Source of the DNA: Rhizophagus irregularis
Taxonomy: Eukaryota > Glomeromycota > Glomeromycetes > Glomerales > Glomeraceae
Direction of reading: 5' to 3'
Assembly (NCBI RefSeq): GCF_026210795.1
Contig: NC_089451.1
Span: 2,836,001 to 2,900,000, forward strand
Length of the DNA stretch: 64,000 nt
Of the stretch, positions 11,027-22,926 are shown piece after piece. Below the pieces are notes generated by a model. The model made no database searches and was not told where the DNA came from. It saw nothing but the letters and a program-made list of their open reading frames with translations. How positions within the stretch are numbered: position 1 is the first letter of the stretch; each line of letters opens with the position of its first letter. The translations under genes and the position numbers were made by a program.

Positions 11027-12590
11027 TTAATTATTCATAATTTGAAATACTTCATATTCTTCCACCGAAGATCCACTAAATTCTCCAATCGATTCATAAC
11101 ACATTGTTATTGCATAAAATAAATTCATAACAACCAAATGCTGATCCGAAAATAGAGTCATTACATATGGGCGGGATATGGCATATTCTTCATACTTTGC
11201 TCGACTTAAAATATTTTCTTCGACATTTTTATATTTTTAAAAGAAAATATAAAACTATCTTTAGTAGAGCCATAACTACCATCAGATTTCCATATGATCG
11301 GATTATATCCTCCAAAAATTTCATCACTATTTTTCACTTGATAATCACAATCTCATGGAATTTACGAGGTGAAAATAGGACCCAGAAATATATATAAAAG
11401 GGTCAGGTTTGAGTTTGCGTATTTTGAACTAAAAAAATCATGAAAATCTTTCCTTTTTTAGATAATTTTTGATAATGCCGGTCAGAATTTATTTCCTATT
11501 ATAGTAACCGACTGACATTATCATAATTCCGGCCCTGAAAAAATGCGTACAGCAAAAAATTTTTTCATCACCTGACCCCTATATATATATTTCTGGGTCC
11601 TGTGAAAATCCATCACGAGATCCACGAAGAATTAACTTGAATTCATACGGATTATTTATCCTTGTCAGTAATTTCTAATCTATTATTGAAATGTAATGAT
11701 TTTTGAATCAATACTTTTGAATTAATTTCCTTAGTTATTATCTTTGACTCTGGCTTATTAGTATCTGATTAATGTTAATTAAATTTTCGCGTAAATCTTT
11801 TGGTATGATTTTTTTATATAGATAAACTTTGTTTAAAAATTCTTTATGATTTAAATTAAAGAATTTAATAAAAGGAATAAATTGTTGTAAAGTATTTATT
11901 TAAAGTATTAAAATTATCCTTTGAATAACTCGAAGAGTCTGAAGGAAGTCCAGGATTTTGAGCAATACCCCATTTAATAACGATTGAATTATAAATTTTT
12001 TCAGGTTCGTTGGATATTAATTCCGTACAAAAATTTTGTAATTTCAAAAAGAATCGTTCTCAAAGCTTGTTTTGTATATTAAATTAAAATTTTGTTCCAT
12101 CCAATTTTTTTTATTTTCAATTAAAAATAATTGTAAATGAGCGACTAATTTTTGAAGTCTAAGTTCATTTGCAGCAATCAAGATTTTAATAATATCCGAA
12201 GTATCATATTCCTCTAAAGAAAGTCTTCTTCCATAAATATATCTAAAATGAAAATATTTGAATATTTTCGTAAGAGTCATATATATATAAATATATACAT
12301 TTTTTTTTATAAAAAAAAAACTGTTACAATATCGATATTTCCTACCTTAAGATCATTTGAAAAATTTCAGGTGTAATATTTGGTAATTTAATATGTACCA
12401 AGATTTCTTTTTATTAGAGTTAGTCGATAAAATTCTTTGCAAATAAGGAGAGCGATAATTTAAAATGACCATATGGGAACGAAAAATCTTTACATAAGGA
12501 TCATTACCAACTTCAATAGTTACATCATAAAATTCATTATCTTCTAAAATTTCAAGTAGATTTTGAGATAATTTGGTAAAATTTTATCAT
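11027..12590 (-). pseudogene. BTB-BACK-TLDc protein pseudogene cut by a MITE
   Basis: Read on the minus strand from ~12590. The BTB part (LLEILEDNEFYDVTIEVGND, SHMVILNYRSPYLQRILSTN) has a frameshift near SNKK. A splice donor 'gtagga' follows, then the second exon begins YIYGRRLSLEEYDTSDIIKI and continues ANELRLQKLVAHLQ, through a BACK-like region (FCTELISNEPEKIYNSIVIKWG), to a TLDc piece GSRDGFSPRKFHEI and later EIFGGYNPIIWKSDGSYGST. It ends EEYEVFQIMNN at a TAA (11027-11029). The MITE at 11377-11601 splits the TLDc exon; one 8-bp copy removed restores the frame across it. Further frame breaks exist in the BACK region. The intact paralogue is at 46273-48156. TLDc proteins are generally linked to oxidative-stress resistance or V-ATPase regulation; BTB parts usually recruit cullin-3. 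Confidence 0.8.
11377..11601. mobile_element. 225-bp MITE with ~30-bp inverted ends and 8-bp TSD
   Basis: The left end (11378-11407, starting GGACCCAGAAATATAT) and right end (11571-11600, finishing ATTTCTGGGTCC) are inverted repeats with 28 of 30 matching. GTGAAAAT occurs on both sides (11369-11376 and 11602-11609) as a target-site duplication. An 8-bp duplication is typical of the hAT superfamily, but the assignment is inferred from length only. No coding capacity. It interrupts the TLDc exon of the surrounding pseudogene. Diverged relatives are at 7828 and 35264. Confidence 0.85.
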
Positions 12591-14330
12591 CATACAATAT
12601 AACCTACTTTTGATTTTCAAAGAAATGAAAGAAATGTAAGCACCGAATAATTAATGTATATTAGACCGGAAAATCTTTGGCCCGAGAAACATGAAACATC
12701 TGACTAGATCATGTGGTTTACTACTTTTGTGGTGATCATCTGTTAAAAAAAAAGAGCTAGCAAATTTAATTTGATATACGCTTTGATCGATTTTTTCCTG
12801 TTTCGAAAATTTTTTTATTCATTTATTTAGTAATGTTACCTTTCATATAATGGTTACGTAACTAGTTTCTGCATCTTTTCTATCTTTCTTGTATTTTTCT
12901 TTATTCTTTTTTTTCAACTTTTGTTCCATATTTTCTGTTTATACCTTTAATATATTCTGTTTCCTGTAGGCTCGGGCTGTAGTATTCCGAAAGGGTCGGG
13001 TTAACTGAGTTGACCCGGGATTTGATCTTTAATTGTATTGTAAAAATGAGTGAAGCTCTCTTGAAAAGTGAAATTCTTTAAGAAGAAACAACTTTTTGAA
13101 GAAAAGGAATTTACATCACACTTATTAGAAATTTATGGTTTTAAGGCTGGTTTGATACCCTATAAAAAATTTTATCCGTTATTTCTGTAAAAACTCCGTA
13201 AAAATGAGCCTTTCACGGATCCATTCATTGATAACGAAAATAATTCGATAAAATTCCGTGATATAAGGTTGTTAAAATTCCAGAAATATGAGCCTTTTAC
13301 GGAAAAAAGATGGAATATAAAAAACGGATCAACTTTTCTTACAGGGATAGAATCAAGCGGACGCTTATGTGAACATCAGTTGTGTTCCCAAAAAGATAAT
13401 GTGTTTGTAAGATTCAATCTCAAAAATAATACAATGCGAATTTGTAATCTTGATTGGTAGGTATAGGATATGAAAAGAAGGATCTAATGAGAGTCATAAA
13501 TTTTAGAATCTTTAAATTTTACATTAAATATAATTATGATAATTATTGAAGTAGATTATTCTTACCATTTATTGAAACTTTGATCCATAACGAATACAAT
13601 ATGAAAAGCTGGATATTTATAACTTTAACATGTATTGTAAATATACGCCAAAAATTATTAATAAATATTGTCTTATATAATAAAAAATATGAAAATTTAT
13701 CAAATTATATATTGTAAACAAGAAAATATTGGAGAGATTGATCAAAAAATCGTAATCAAATTTTGTAGTAATCATCATTTATGATACAACGATAATTCAT
13801 AATAGTTATCTTTTTTATTACCATTATACTATATATAAAATATACTAATAATTTTTGTAATTTCTGGTATTTACCTTAAATATTTTATGTTATTATTTTT
13901 GCACATTGACTTCATAAGTCATTATTTTCCGGATTATACCAACTTGTGAAATTTATGATTTTTATCGATGGTTCTTTCCAACCTAAATTATTGTAAATTC
14001 CGGCGAAGGTAAATTGAGCCGGAAATTTTATTTAATTTGCATTTCAGGCCGGATTTACAAATTTACAATAATGCCTGTATCCAGTTGACACATTCTAAAA
14101 AAAGGAAAGATCCTACGCAATTGTTTCTACCATGTGATAGAATTTTCGTGATTCTATGAAATTTATGAAATTTTCAAAAAAAAATTTACTAGAAATTGCT
14201 AGCTGAAATTTAATATAAATATTAAATATATCCTGAATCCAGGCATTTCAAGACACCAATTTTATCAAAGATACAAATAACAATAATTATAAATCTTTTT
14301 AAAATCAACTTTCAAATTTAAATAGTACAA
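12591..14330. other. Gene-free spacer with a short inverted copy of block sequence
   Basis: No gene supported. 13157-13325 is an inverted, partial relative of 7480-7585 and 34970-35030 ('ttatccgttatttctg', 'cctttta cggaaaaaag' type words), so the frame at 13269-13460 is a repeat shadow. The rest is AT-rich. Confidence 0.55.
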
Positions 14331-14825
14331 AATGTCTAATAATGTCTCGCAATTATTAATCATATCTTCGATGATTTTATTAAAGATTTGAACGTAGCCA
14401 GACGTGGTGGTACTCGTTCTGGTCGTGGAAATAATATTTATTTTGTTTCTTTAATAGACGTTCACGAAAATGATAAAGAATTTCTCGTCAATGCAGAATT
14501 ACCAGACGTATTTCTTTCTTACGTCGTATTAATTTCGTATATCTGATATATTAACATTATAATTTTGTAGGGATTGAATAAAGATCAAATTAACATTGAT
14601 GTTCGTGACAACGTTCTTATAATTTCTGGTGAAACCAAAAAAGACAAAAAATATGGAAAAGGAGTAACTCTTATTCAATAACATTCCTATGGTTCTTTCA
14701 CTCGTAGTATTTTATTACCACCAAATGTAAAAGCAGAAGATATCACGGCTAAATTTGAGAATGGACTTCTTGAATTGAAACTTCCAAAGAGTGCTCCTAC
14801 TGGAAGGAAAATTACTATAGAATAA
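14331..14825 (+). pseudogene. Small heat-shock protein (HSP20/alpha-crystallin) pseudogene
   Basis: The frame gives DVHENDKEFLVNAELP, then after a probable ~65-nt intron (donor near 14511, acceptor TTTGTAG at ~14571) GLNKDQINIDVRDNVLIISGE, a classic alpha-crystallin domain, and ends with AEDITAKFENGLLELKLPKS followed by ITIE. The conserved A-x-x-x-n-GxL motif is present as AKFENGLLEL. It is broken in two places. An in-frame TAA at 14679-14681 falls just before HSYGSFTRSILLPP. At the 5' end, the frame of ATG 14331 stops within 20 codons while the domain is in another frame (HIFDDFIKDLNVARRGG). Family members are ATP-independent chaperones that hold unfolding proteins. Confidence 0.8.
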
Positions 14826-15429
14826 TTGTTACATATATTTAGCACTTTCTTTTAGCTCTTAAATAATATTCTTTTAATTTTCCTGTATATATTTATTCTA
14901 AAAAAATTCTAAGTTCATCCATTCTTTTATTAATTTATAAATAAAAGGCTTTGAATTTTCTAATCAAAAATCGTTAAGCTCAATAATACCATAAACGCTT
15001 ATTACTAATCCTTTTTAACCAAATAAAAGTATCATCATCATTTTACCACATTAACCGGCTTGTCATTATTCCTTTGTTATCTAAGATGAGTTTCAATGAG
15101 TATTTTAAGTCGTATAGTTCTTATTGTGAAAAATATCAAAAAAAAATAACAATAATTGCAAAAGGTTATGTTAATAACAGCACAGGGGCGTTCGAAACCC
15201 GACCAAGATAGCTTGTAACCTTGTATATATTCTTATAACTTCTGAAATATATTTTAATCGTACTTAACAAAGATTTGCTAGATTTGTCCCTTTTCTAATG
15301 CGCATTATATACTACGGCAATATTTTTATATAGGGGTCAATGCAATTAATTGATATTCATTCTTTTTTCAAATTTCTAGTTATCACCAGTGTTGGAAATT
15401 TAGATTATTTTATAAGCGCAGAGAATTAT

Positions 15430-15925
15430 TAATCACATAAAACAAGAATTATTTTTAATTCTTAACTTCTTATGAGCTTTAAAATAAGTATATCTTATTC
15501 ATTGACCAATAAAATTAATAATATAAACGTATATAAAGAACGTGACACGCATGTCGTATATAGACGCTTCCCTTCAGTAAATACCTGATATATCGTGATG
15601 TTTTAAGAAAACCTATAAATTACAAAAGATTTTTTCATATCAGAGGAGCAATTTATTATAAGTTAAAGTTAAACATTCGACTTTTGATTATTTTTTAGAT
15701 ATTCATCCTTAAAAAGAAATATTATGAATATTTTTTATATTACAATTTTTAACATATAAATTTAGTTTATCAATTTAACTTTCTTCTATCAATCCTATGT
15801 ACATTAAAATCCAAATTTATAATTAAATTTGTCTAATATATTTTAATGGTATAAATTTCTGATCATCGTTAGTGATCCTGCGTCTTTAGACAAATAATAA
15901 TTTTTGTTTTTTTTTTTAAAAAAAA
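15430..15925. repeat. Long dispersed repeat, inverted partner at 26885-27450
   Basis: About 500 bases here match the reverse complement of 26885-27450 with small indels. Landmarks are 'cgtgacacgcatgtcgtata' against 'tatacgacatgcgtgtcacg', and 'tttagacaaataataattttt' against its complement. No coding capacity or recognisable ends. Probably two copies of one non-autonomous element in opposite orientation. Confidence 0.65.
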
Positions 15926-16680
15926 TCCGACTTGGAAACTGGAATCCTAGGTGATGAAAATGAAATTCGAAACATTAAAGAAAAAAACTATTTTACTATT
16001 TTTTTCCTGTTTTGTAGGGAAATTGGTTCCGACTTGGAAAACCAAAATCCTAAGTTTCAAAAATAGGAATTCGAAACTTTTAAAGAAACAAATTTTTTTA
16101 ACCTTTTTTTTCCTTTATTGTAGGAAAATCGGTTCTAACGTGAATGCCAGATTCCCAAGTGAGTATCGAAAAAAAAAAATTTGAAAATTCATTAAAAAAA
16201 AGATTTTATTAACCTTTTTACCTTTTTTATTTTTTTTTTGTTGTACTCCCATCTTCAGAACCCATGTGAAAAGACGTTAATTACAGTAACGCCTTCTTTC
16301 ATTTTGTAGGTTTCCTTTGACTTAATTATCTTAATTATCAGAATTCTCGGTATGATAACTGATTTTTATGTTTTTCAAGTTGTGTGAAATTAGTAGGTTG
16401 AAGGTAAGTTTTTTGGGGAAAAATAATTTTGAAATGATATTTCTAGACGGATTGGATGGTGAGTTTCAAAATTTTGAAACTAAATTTTTTTAAAGGAAAT
16501 ATTAATATTTACTTTTTTCTTCATTTATAGGAAATGGATTCCTGATTTTTGGGTGGATTGGATGGTAATTTTTGATTTTAGAAACTTAATTTTTTTTAGC
16601 TATTTTTTTATTAATGAAATACTACTAACATTTTATTTTATTTTTATCTTACAGAAGCCTGAAGAATTACGGTGATTTCA
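15926..16680 (+). repeat. Tandem array of short exon-like and intron-like units
   Basis: Units of roughly 110 bp repeat on the plus strand. Each has a T-rich tract ending in TTTTGTAG or TTTATAG, then a ~25-40-nt conserved piece ('ggaaattggttccgacttgg' type), then a GT donor-like word (GTGATG, GTGAGT, GTAATT). Clear acceptors lie near 16018, 16124, 16309 and 16530; clear donors near 15951, 16160, 16460 and 16563. Only the exon-like pieces, the splice-like borders and the pyrimidine tracts are conserved. The final acceptor is TTACAG near 16656. It may be the decayed 3' part of a gene with repeated mini-exons. I recognise no protein. Confidence 0.45.
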
Positions 16681-17435
16681 AGTAATACAATACTGAGCAT
16701 TATGAAGGAAATCGATGTTATATTTTAAATGAATTTTATTATAATGCGGTATAGGATAAGAATAGATCTAAACTTAGAATTGGAAAGATTAGATTTTACA
16801 AGAGTTGATATGGAAAATAATATTATTAAAAATTATATAGTATTTTAAATTTTTTGATAGATGACAAAATTTAATCATAATAATGATATATTAATTAATA
16901 AATTGATTTATTATATTTCCAACATATTTTTGATATATAATGAAAGCATTCCTATTAGATTTTCAAACTATTTTTGATTGCTGTTATCGAGTTACAAAGA
17001 AATAGTATGCAATATGATGATCATATTTTAAATGCATGTTTCAGGTTTCCATGCAGATCATATACAAATATGACACTTCTTATTATCTGTAATACAGGCA
17101 ACACGATAAGGTTTTTATTACATTTAGTTTCGGCCATTTTGCCCATTTCACATCTCACCTATTTCCCTATTTTCGTCATATCGTATATTATATTTTGATT
17201 TTTCCTTTATATCTAGTAATGTGGTGACTTATTTTAAGGTTTCGCGAAACCTTTTAGTATTGTTTGCGTCATTAATCTATACTTTATCGCTCGTAATAAA
17301 CAAAAAATTTTTTTTGTCTTGTGGCATATTACCAAATGAATGTGTTTAATTTGTTATTTAAACATATTAAATGTACTTGTGACATTTTTAATCAAATGTC
17401 TCGATATTCTATATTCTTTTTTGTTTTTTTTTCCA
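16681..17435. other. Gene-free spacer
   Basis: AT-rich sequence with scattered stops in all frames. Nothing recognised beyond short, unsupported frames at 16974 and 17340. Confidence 0.5.
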
Positions 17436-17439
17436 CAAT

Positions 17440-18967
17440 TAATTATTACTAGTCCTTATACACTTGTTGAACGTGATCGTCACACCGCAAGTTATATGGA
17501 CAATAAAATTTATTTTCTTGGTGGATCTACAGAACAATATCCTATCGGTACCAATTATTTTTTTTATTTAGACGGTTCAATACCTTTTAATTTGGATTCT
17601 ACTTTACCAATATATGATTTAAGCAACGATGCTCGTTATATTCATCCTCATAGTTATGGGGTATCAACTATTTGTGAGATACGATCTTTCAAATTTGTGG
17701 AGTTTCTGAAGATAATTTTTATTATAGATTTATTAATAACAAAGAGTGGGCTCAGGATTCATCAATATTCAGTAGTGGTGTTCAATGGTTATCAGTTGTC
17801 TGTAATAAAAATGGATCATATATATATACATATGGTCGTTATGATAATGCTAATAAATATGTGATGACTATTGAAGACACTACCCGGAATTCAGTATTGT
17901 CTAATTTGAATATAACGAATTATCTTGCTCCAGCAATCTTATTACCAGATGGAAGAATTGCTTATATTGGTGAAATATTAAGTGAACATTTGTGGGTTTA
18001 TGTACGACTATTTTGATTAATTTTTATCATTATTAGATATGTAATGATTTTAATTGACCGTATGTTTATTATATTAATTAACACAGTTTCGGAATATTTA
18101 TATATATAATACCAATGATGGAACATGGAGAAATATGGCAAATAATTTTGTAAAGGAGAAGGGTATTTATGTCAATTTTTTATTTTCTGTTACTTAATGC
18201 ACAAAATTTGTCACAACACAACTATTCATAGAGTACAAGTGGAATTGAACCATCACCTAGACATTCACACACAGCGGTCTTAAATATATATTTAATCTAC
18301 TAATATATGTATTTTTTAAAATTGATAAAGTATTTTTAATAAAATGGGTTAAATAATTTTCTAGCACAAGATGGCCTTATTATTATTTATGGAGGAATGA
18401 ACAATATCAATTTGGGACCTTCTCCTGATCAAATATTAGTTTTAGATACCAAAGTAGACCCTTTTACATGGTCCACTCCTAATATCGATCCTGCACCTAG
18501 CTCTACACCATATGGTGGACATACGGCTACTCTTGTTGGAAATTATATGATTATTGCATTTGGTAAGAATGTTATACTGATGAAATCTTGCTTTTACTTG
18601 AATTAAGTTTATTTAATTTTTCTTTAAATCATTATATTATTTAGGATTTTACCGTAATGCTACTCGTGACTTTATTTATAGTAATCAAATTCATATGATT
18701 GATGTGAGCGAAAAAAATAATTACAAGTGGGTTAAAAATTTTATTCCAACTAAATCAGCAATAATAGGTGGAACATCGGGTGGTACTGAAACTACTTCAA
18801 ATAATACAAAAACAGCCCATTCAACTAAATCACCTGGAGCAGCTCATGCAGCAATAATAGGTGGAACAACTGGTGGTATTGCAACTGATATCTTTTAGTT
18901 ACTTATTATATCATAGAAAGAGAACTGTCATATATGCTCCCCAAGCTAAACATGCAATTAACTGTTA
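17440..18967 (+). pseudogene. Kelch-repeat / galactose-oxidase-like membrane protein, broken
   Basis: Kelch-type blades are clear: RHTASYMDNKIYFLGGST, RHSHTAVL, QDGLIIIYGGMNN, and PYGGHTATLVGNYMIIAFG, with the GG and the 'GGHTATL' turn typical of kelch propellers. Likely introns end at CTAG ~18364 and at TTAG ~18645 (donor GTAAGA ~18562). After the propeller come a Ser/Thr/Gly-rich linker with duplicated AIIGGT(S/T)GG words, then a stop at 18896-18898. One frame over, the sequence continues SYLLYHRKRTVIYAPQ to a TAA near 18967, which looks like the original post-membrane tail. Frame breaks also occur near 17680 (propeller continues as QICGVSEDNFYYRF) and 18190. Paralogues in these fungi are secreted-domain, single-pass surface proteins. 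Confidence 0.75.
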
Positions 18968-20290
18968 AGTTTTATAGAGTGTTAGATGAGCGATAAAATA
19001 CACTGATATATAACATGATTACATGAACATACTATATATGACCAGACATTTTAACCTTTTTTAATCTGTAATAGTAATTTTTATTTTAAAATTGATGTGT
19101 GGTGACTTCGTCACCACCAGATAGATTGTTCAAAACATGTGATTAGGTTTTTGTTCATGATTATTTTACTATATAAAAAAAATTGTACAACTGAATAAAA
19201 TTTTGTCACTATAAAGTATATCTTTTGTACTTGCTATAACAGATACTAGCATGATTGTAGTTATTTTATTATACCTGCTTAATATTAATTTTAGTATCAG
19301 TATTCATATTTATTTAATTAAGAAATTGTAGGAATCTTAAATAATAGCAAATTTTTTATTTATAAAATTGATAAAATTTTCACAAATGTAAAGCTACTGG
19401 TAGAAACATTCGCCAAAATCTGGTTAAAAACTGATTATTCAAATCGTATTAGTCAGTAATGAATACAGTGACATTAGTTTATTCAAAACTATCATACTAT
19501 CCAATTGATTAAAAATGAGACATTTACTAAATTGCCATTTCAAAGCCACGAGAATAAACTTAAAATGATAGAAAAAGAGAAAAAATAATATTGTTTAACA
19601 GATGATTGTTACAATGTTATTTACCAGTGTTGTTTTGTTTAGATCAGTTCCTTTTATTTTCAAAGTCACAAGGTCAAACCTAAAATGGTAAATCAATTTT
19701 CAATTTAGTATAGATTATTTAGATTTGTAAACTAATCAAAACATCAGAACACTATTATAGTTTAAAATTAAATTAGTTAATTAGAAAAAAATTGTTTAAA
19801 ATAAAATTGGTTAATTAGAAAAAATTGGCAAAAAAACAAATTAGTCATCGGTAAATATGCCGATCTGTAAAATTTTCCAAATCAGCCGCAGTTCTCATTA
19901 GTCACCAGCTGATCTGCCATTCTTTTTTTTTTATTTGAATAACTTTAATTCGTAAAAAAATTACAGGCCTCTTCAGATTTAGTATTTGAATCTGAATCTG
20001 AATCTGAATCTGATATGATTTTTTTGGAAAAAGGAAATTGTTTATTACACTAGTAAAGACTAAAGATGATAAACATATATAAAATTTCATTTTTAAGGTA
20101 ACACAAATCTCTTGGCGGACCATCCTTAATTATATTATGTTAAATAGTGTATTTTTTAAAATCCAATAATATTTATTCTGTTTTTTAATTTAATAAAATT
20201 GAATACAAAATGAATAATATATAATAGTTCTCTTAATAGATATACAGTAAATATAAATTATGAATATACATTATACATATCCCTAATACA
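18968..20290. other. Gene-free spacer with a (GAATCT) microsatellite
   Basis: No gene recognised. A short GAATCT hexamer repeat (about four copies) lies at 19987-20012. A small hairpin 'ggtgacttcgtcacc' is near 19091. Confidence 0.5.
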
Positions 20291-21400
20291 TCTTTAATGT
20301 TATATGATTCAAATTCCTTCAATTCATCTGTCATAGTAAACAACTCTTTTTTATCCTGATGTGTACTATTTTTACTTGTTTGGGTTGCTATATATTTTTC
20401 AATAGCTAAATATTCAGCCCTTTTTCTTTCATAAATATTCCTTTATATATTGATGGTAAAATATCAACAAATAAATCATTAATTTTAATAATAATTCCTA
20501 ATAAAAATGTGTTAAATTTTTTAAAAATACTTCCCAAATATTTTTTCTAATCTGAGTACTAATATGTAAATTCAAAATATTATAACTTACAAGGAAGAAC
20601 ATGTACTAATCTTAAAAACATTTCTATCATAGATTCATTTGTTTCATGACAAATAGAAACATATATGGAAAAATAATTAAGGCTTTGTCTGAAAATTATG
20701 ACTGAATTTAATTCAATATGAGCTTTCTGAATAATATACGTATATATATCAAAAAATTTAATCCCTATAAAAAAGGAATGTCAGAAAACATACATAAAAT
20801 AAACATAAAATGTACATTATACATAAAATGTCTATAGAATGTCCATAGATTACATAAAGGGGACTCATACTTTTTTGTACATTTTATATACAGTGAGCCC
20901 ATTTTGTACATTTTTTATTATTTTATGGACATTCTATAGACATTTTATGTATATTGTATATTTTACGTATATATTCTAAACATTCCTTTTTTATAGGAAA
21001 TTCTCTTACAATAATTATTAATACTCTGTATTGTGTTGCACCATTTACATCTGAGGCAAATTTAATATTTTCTAAATATTCCCCAAATTTTTGAAATAAT
21101 AATTGCATTAATTCAATTGGTAAATTTCTATTTTCATCACTATTAAACTAATAAAGATATTAATTTAAATGGTTTATTAAGATCAATGATTTGTTGAATA
21201 AAATTAGAATTAAAAATATGACACTCAAGTAAATGAATAAATTCTAAACCATTTAATTGTTTAAATGCCTTTTTTATACTATGTAATATATTCCTAAAAC
21301 CAATTCAATAAAATATAATTATATTTAAAGATTGTGAACTATTAGATTTACGTATAATATTATATATTGGTATACTATTATCTGAAAACGGATAATAAGG
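20290..21400 (-). pseudogene. F-box/LRR-like family pseudogene split by a MITE
   Basis: On the minus strand the region gives fragments in shifting frames: GLEFIHLLECHIFNSNFIQQI, NLPIELMQLLFQKFGEYLEN, IKFASDVNGATQYRVL and, beyond the MITE, NESMIEMFLRLVHVLP. These resemble the C-terminal LRR-like part of the large F-box-like family of Rhizophagus-type genomes (recalled, not searched). Stops and frameshifts are frequent. A further in-frame tract (RAEYLAIEKYIATQTSKNS) sits near 20350-20430 and may belong to something else. No F-box motif itself is visible. Confidence 0.5.
20763..20998. mobile_element. 236-bp near-palindromic MITE, 3-bp TSD (AAT)
   Basis: The ends are CCCTATAAAAAAGGAATG at the left, and CATTCCTTTTTTATAGG(A) at the right, and the inverted similarity continues ~80 bases inward ('ataaaatgtctatagaatgt' against its complement). 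AAT flanks both sides (20760-20762 and 20999-21001). It has the same terminal words and TSD length as the 7124 element. It lies within the F-box-like relic. Confidence 0.75.
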
Positions 21401-21416
21401 ATTTATACATTTTTTG

Positions 21417-21523
21417 GGTATTACTAAATATCACAATGGTGACGGTCACCAGTGGTGACTGACCAAAAGTACATCACAATGCTGGTATGGTGACCATCAC
21501 CACCGGTGAGCTTTAGTAATACC
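21417..21523. repeat. 107-bp foldback element
   Basis: GGTATTACTAAA (21417-21428) and TTTAGTAATACC (21512-21523) are perfect inverted ends. Inside lie repeated 'ggtgac' and 'gtcacc' words that can fold further. Small MITE-like element. Confidence 0.6.
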
Positions 21524-22201
21524 TTTTTTTTGTTTTTTAAAAAAAAAATGAATTTAACGAATAAGGATTAAAGAATAATATGATTAATTTATTTTCATTA
21601 TAGGATTTGTTGTCATATATATATTCTTTGGCTTGATAACTTAAGTTATTCACGCGACATCAATTAATCTAATTGATTAAAAAATTTTAAAAATGAGCTT
21701 AATAATAATAATTTTTTTTTTTTTTTACGGTAAAGTTTTAATACTTTTTTAGTTACTTTAATGGAATTGGCGCAGGAGTTGATAAAATGGTTTTAGCTTA
21801 AATTGGAAAGAAAATATGCGCCATTAAATAATAATTAAAATAATTCTTAATTTTTTCCCAAATAATCTTTTATTTTCATTCCGATGAATATTAAAGTTAC
21901 ATGTGCTAGTATGCATGATGGGCAGATGGCATCATAACTTTATATATATATATGGATAAGCAATTTTCTTAATTTACTCATTTAGTATTTTTCAATAAAA
22001 TATTGACATATACGAAAGTTAGAACGATGATATTGTACTGTATATCCTTTTTTATTGTGATTCTGATCTGTATTATGCGTTACAGCTGCTATTAAAGATT
22101 GAATTTCAGTTTCTTATATAATAAATTGAGTGCTTTCACATTTGCCCACACCCTTCTCGAATTATCAAATAAAATAGTTTATTAGGCCTTTTAACGAAAA
22201 C

Positions 22202-22926
22202 ATGGGCAACTCTATTGGTAAAGTGTATAGAGATGTCATAAATTATGAAGACTCAAGTCAAAGTATAGAATATGGAAAAGATAATTTCACCGAGAAGAAG
22301 AAAAAGTATCGAATTGCAGTTAGTCAAGATGGAAAATTTGCTGTTACTTTTGATACAGGTATGCAAAAATAAATAAATAAATAGCAAATCTTCTGATTAG
22401 AATATTGAAAAACACTGATCATCCTCAACCTAAATTCAATAAGAAAGATGTACTAGATTCCAGTAGTCAGAATAAATCCGATGAGCCTTTTGATAATGAT
22501 AAAACAATCGCTTATTTTAAAATAGATAATGACTTTGAATTTTCTAAACTTTACAATCCTAAAAAAACTGAAGATTCTTCAGGCAACGGCAAGACAACAA
22601 AACACGACAAAAGTAGCTCGGAAGAAGATGAAAAGAATGACAATTATAAATGGTCTTTTGATATATCAAATATGCATAAGAATGATAACGATGATAGCGA
22701 ATATTTTATTTTTGTCACCATATCTCGTATAAACATTAACGAGGACATGAAACAAGAAAAGAGAAAAAAGATGATAATAAAAAGCAATGATGGATATCTT
22801 AATAAAATACGATTTAAACCTTTATTCAATAATAACGATAAATCTGTCGAAACTATAATTTCCATGAAGCCAGAATTTAAAAAAAAGGAATCAAAAAAGG
22901 GATCACTATTTATCACATTAAAATAA
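22202..22926 (+). CDS. Lineage-specific 'MGNS...AVSQDGKFAVTFDT' protein (232 aa)
   Basis: Exon 1 is 22202-22358 (MGNSIGKVYRD, then KYRIAVSQDGKFAVTFDT). Exon 2 is 22385-22926 (ANLLIRILKNTDHPQPKF to a TAA). The frame is only restored by removing 22359-22384, a 26-nt GT...AG piece (GTATGC...AATAG). The sum, 699 nt, is 233 codons. The pseudogene at 5208 has a longer but similarly placed intron remnant, so an intron belongs here. The protein is rich in Asp, Lys and Ser from residue ~65 on, with no signal peptide or membrane segment seen. I recall the N-terminal signature as a large expanded family of unknown function in Glomeromycotina; a WD40-like 'DGKFAVTFD' strand is possible. The short C-terminus suggests a truncated member. 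Confidence 0.6.

Noticed and set aside
15170-15240. Possible tRNA T-arm ('gttcgaaacccg')
   Set aside because: No matching 5-bp stem, no acceptor stem, D-arm or anticodon arm can be placed around it.
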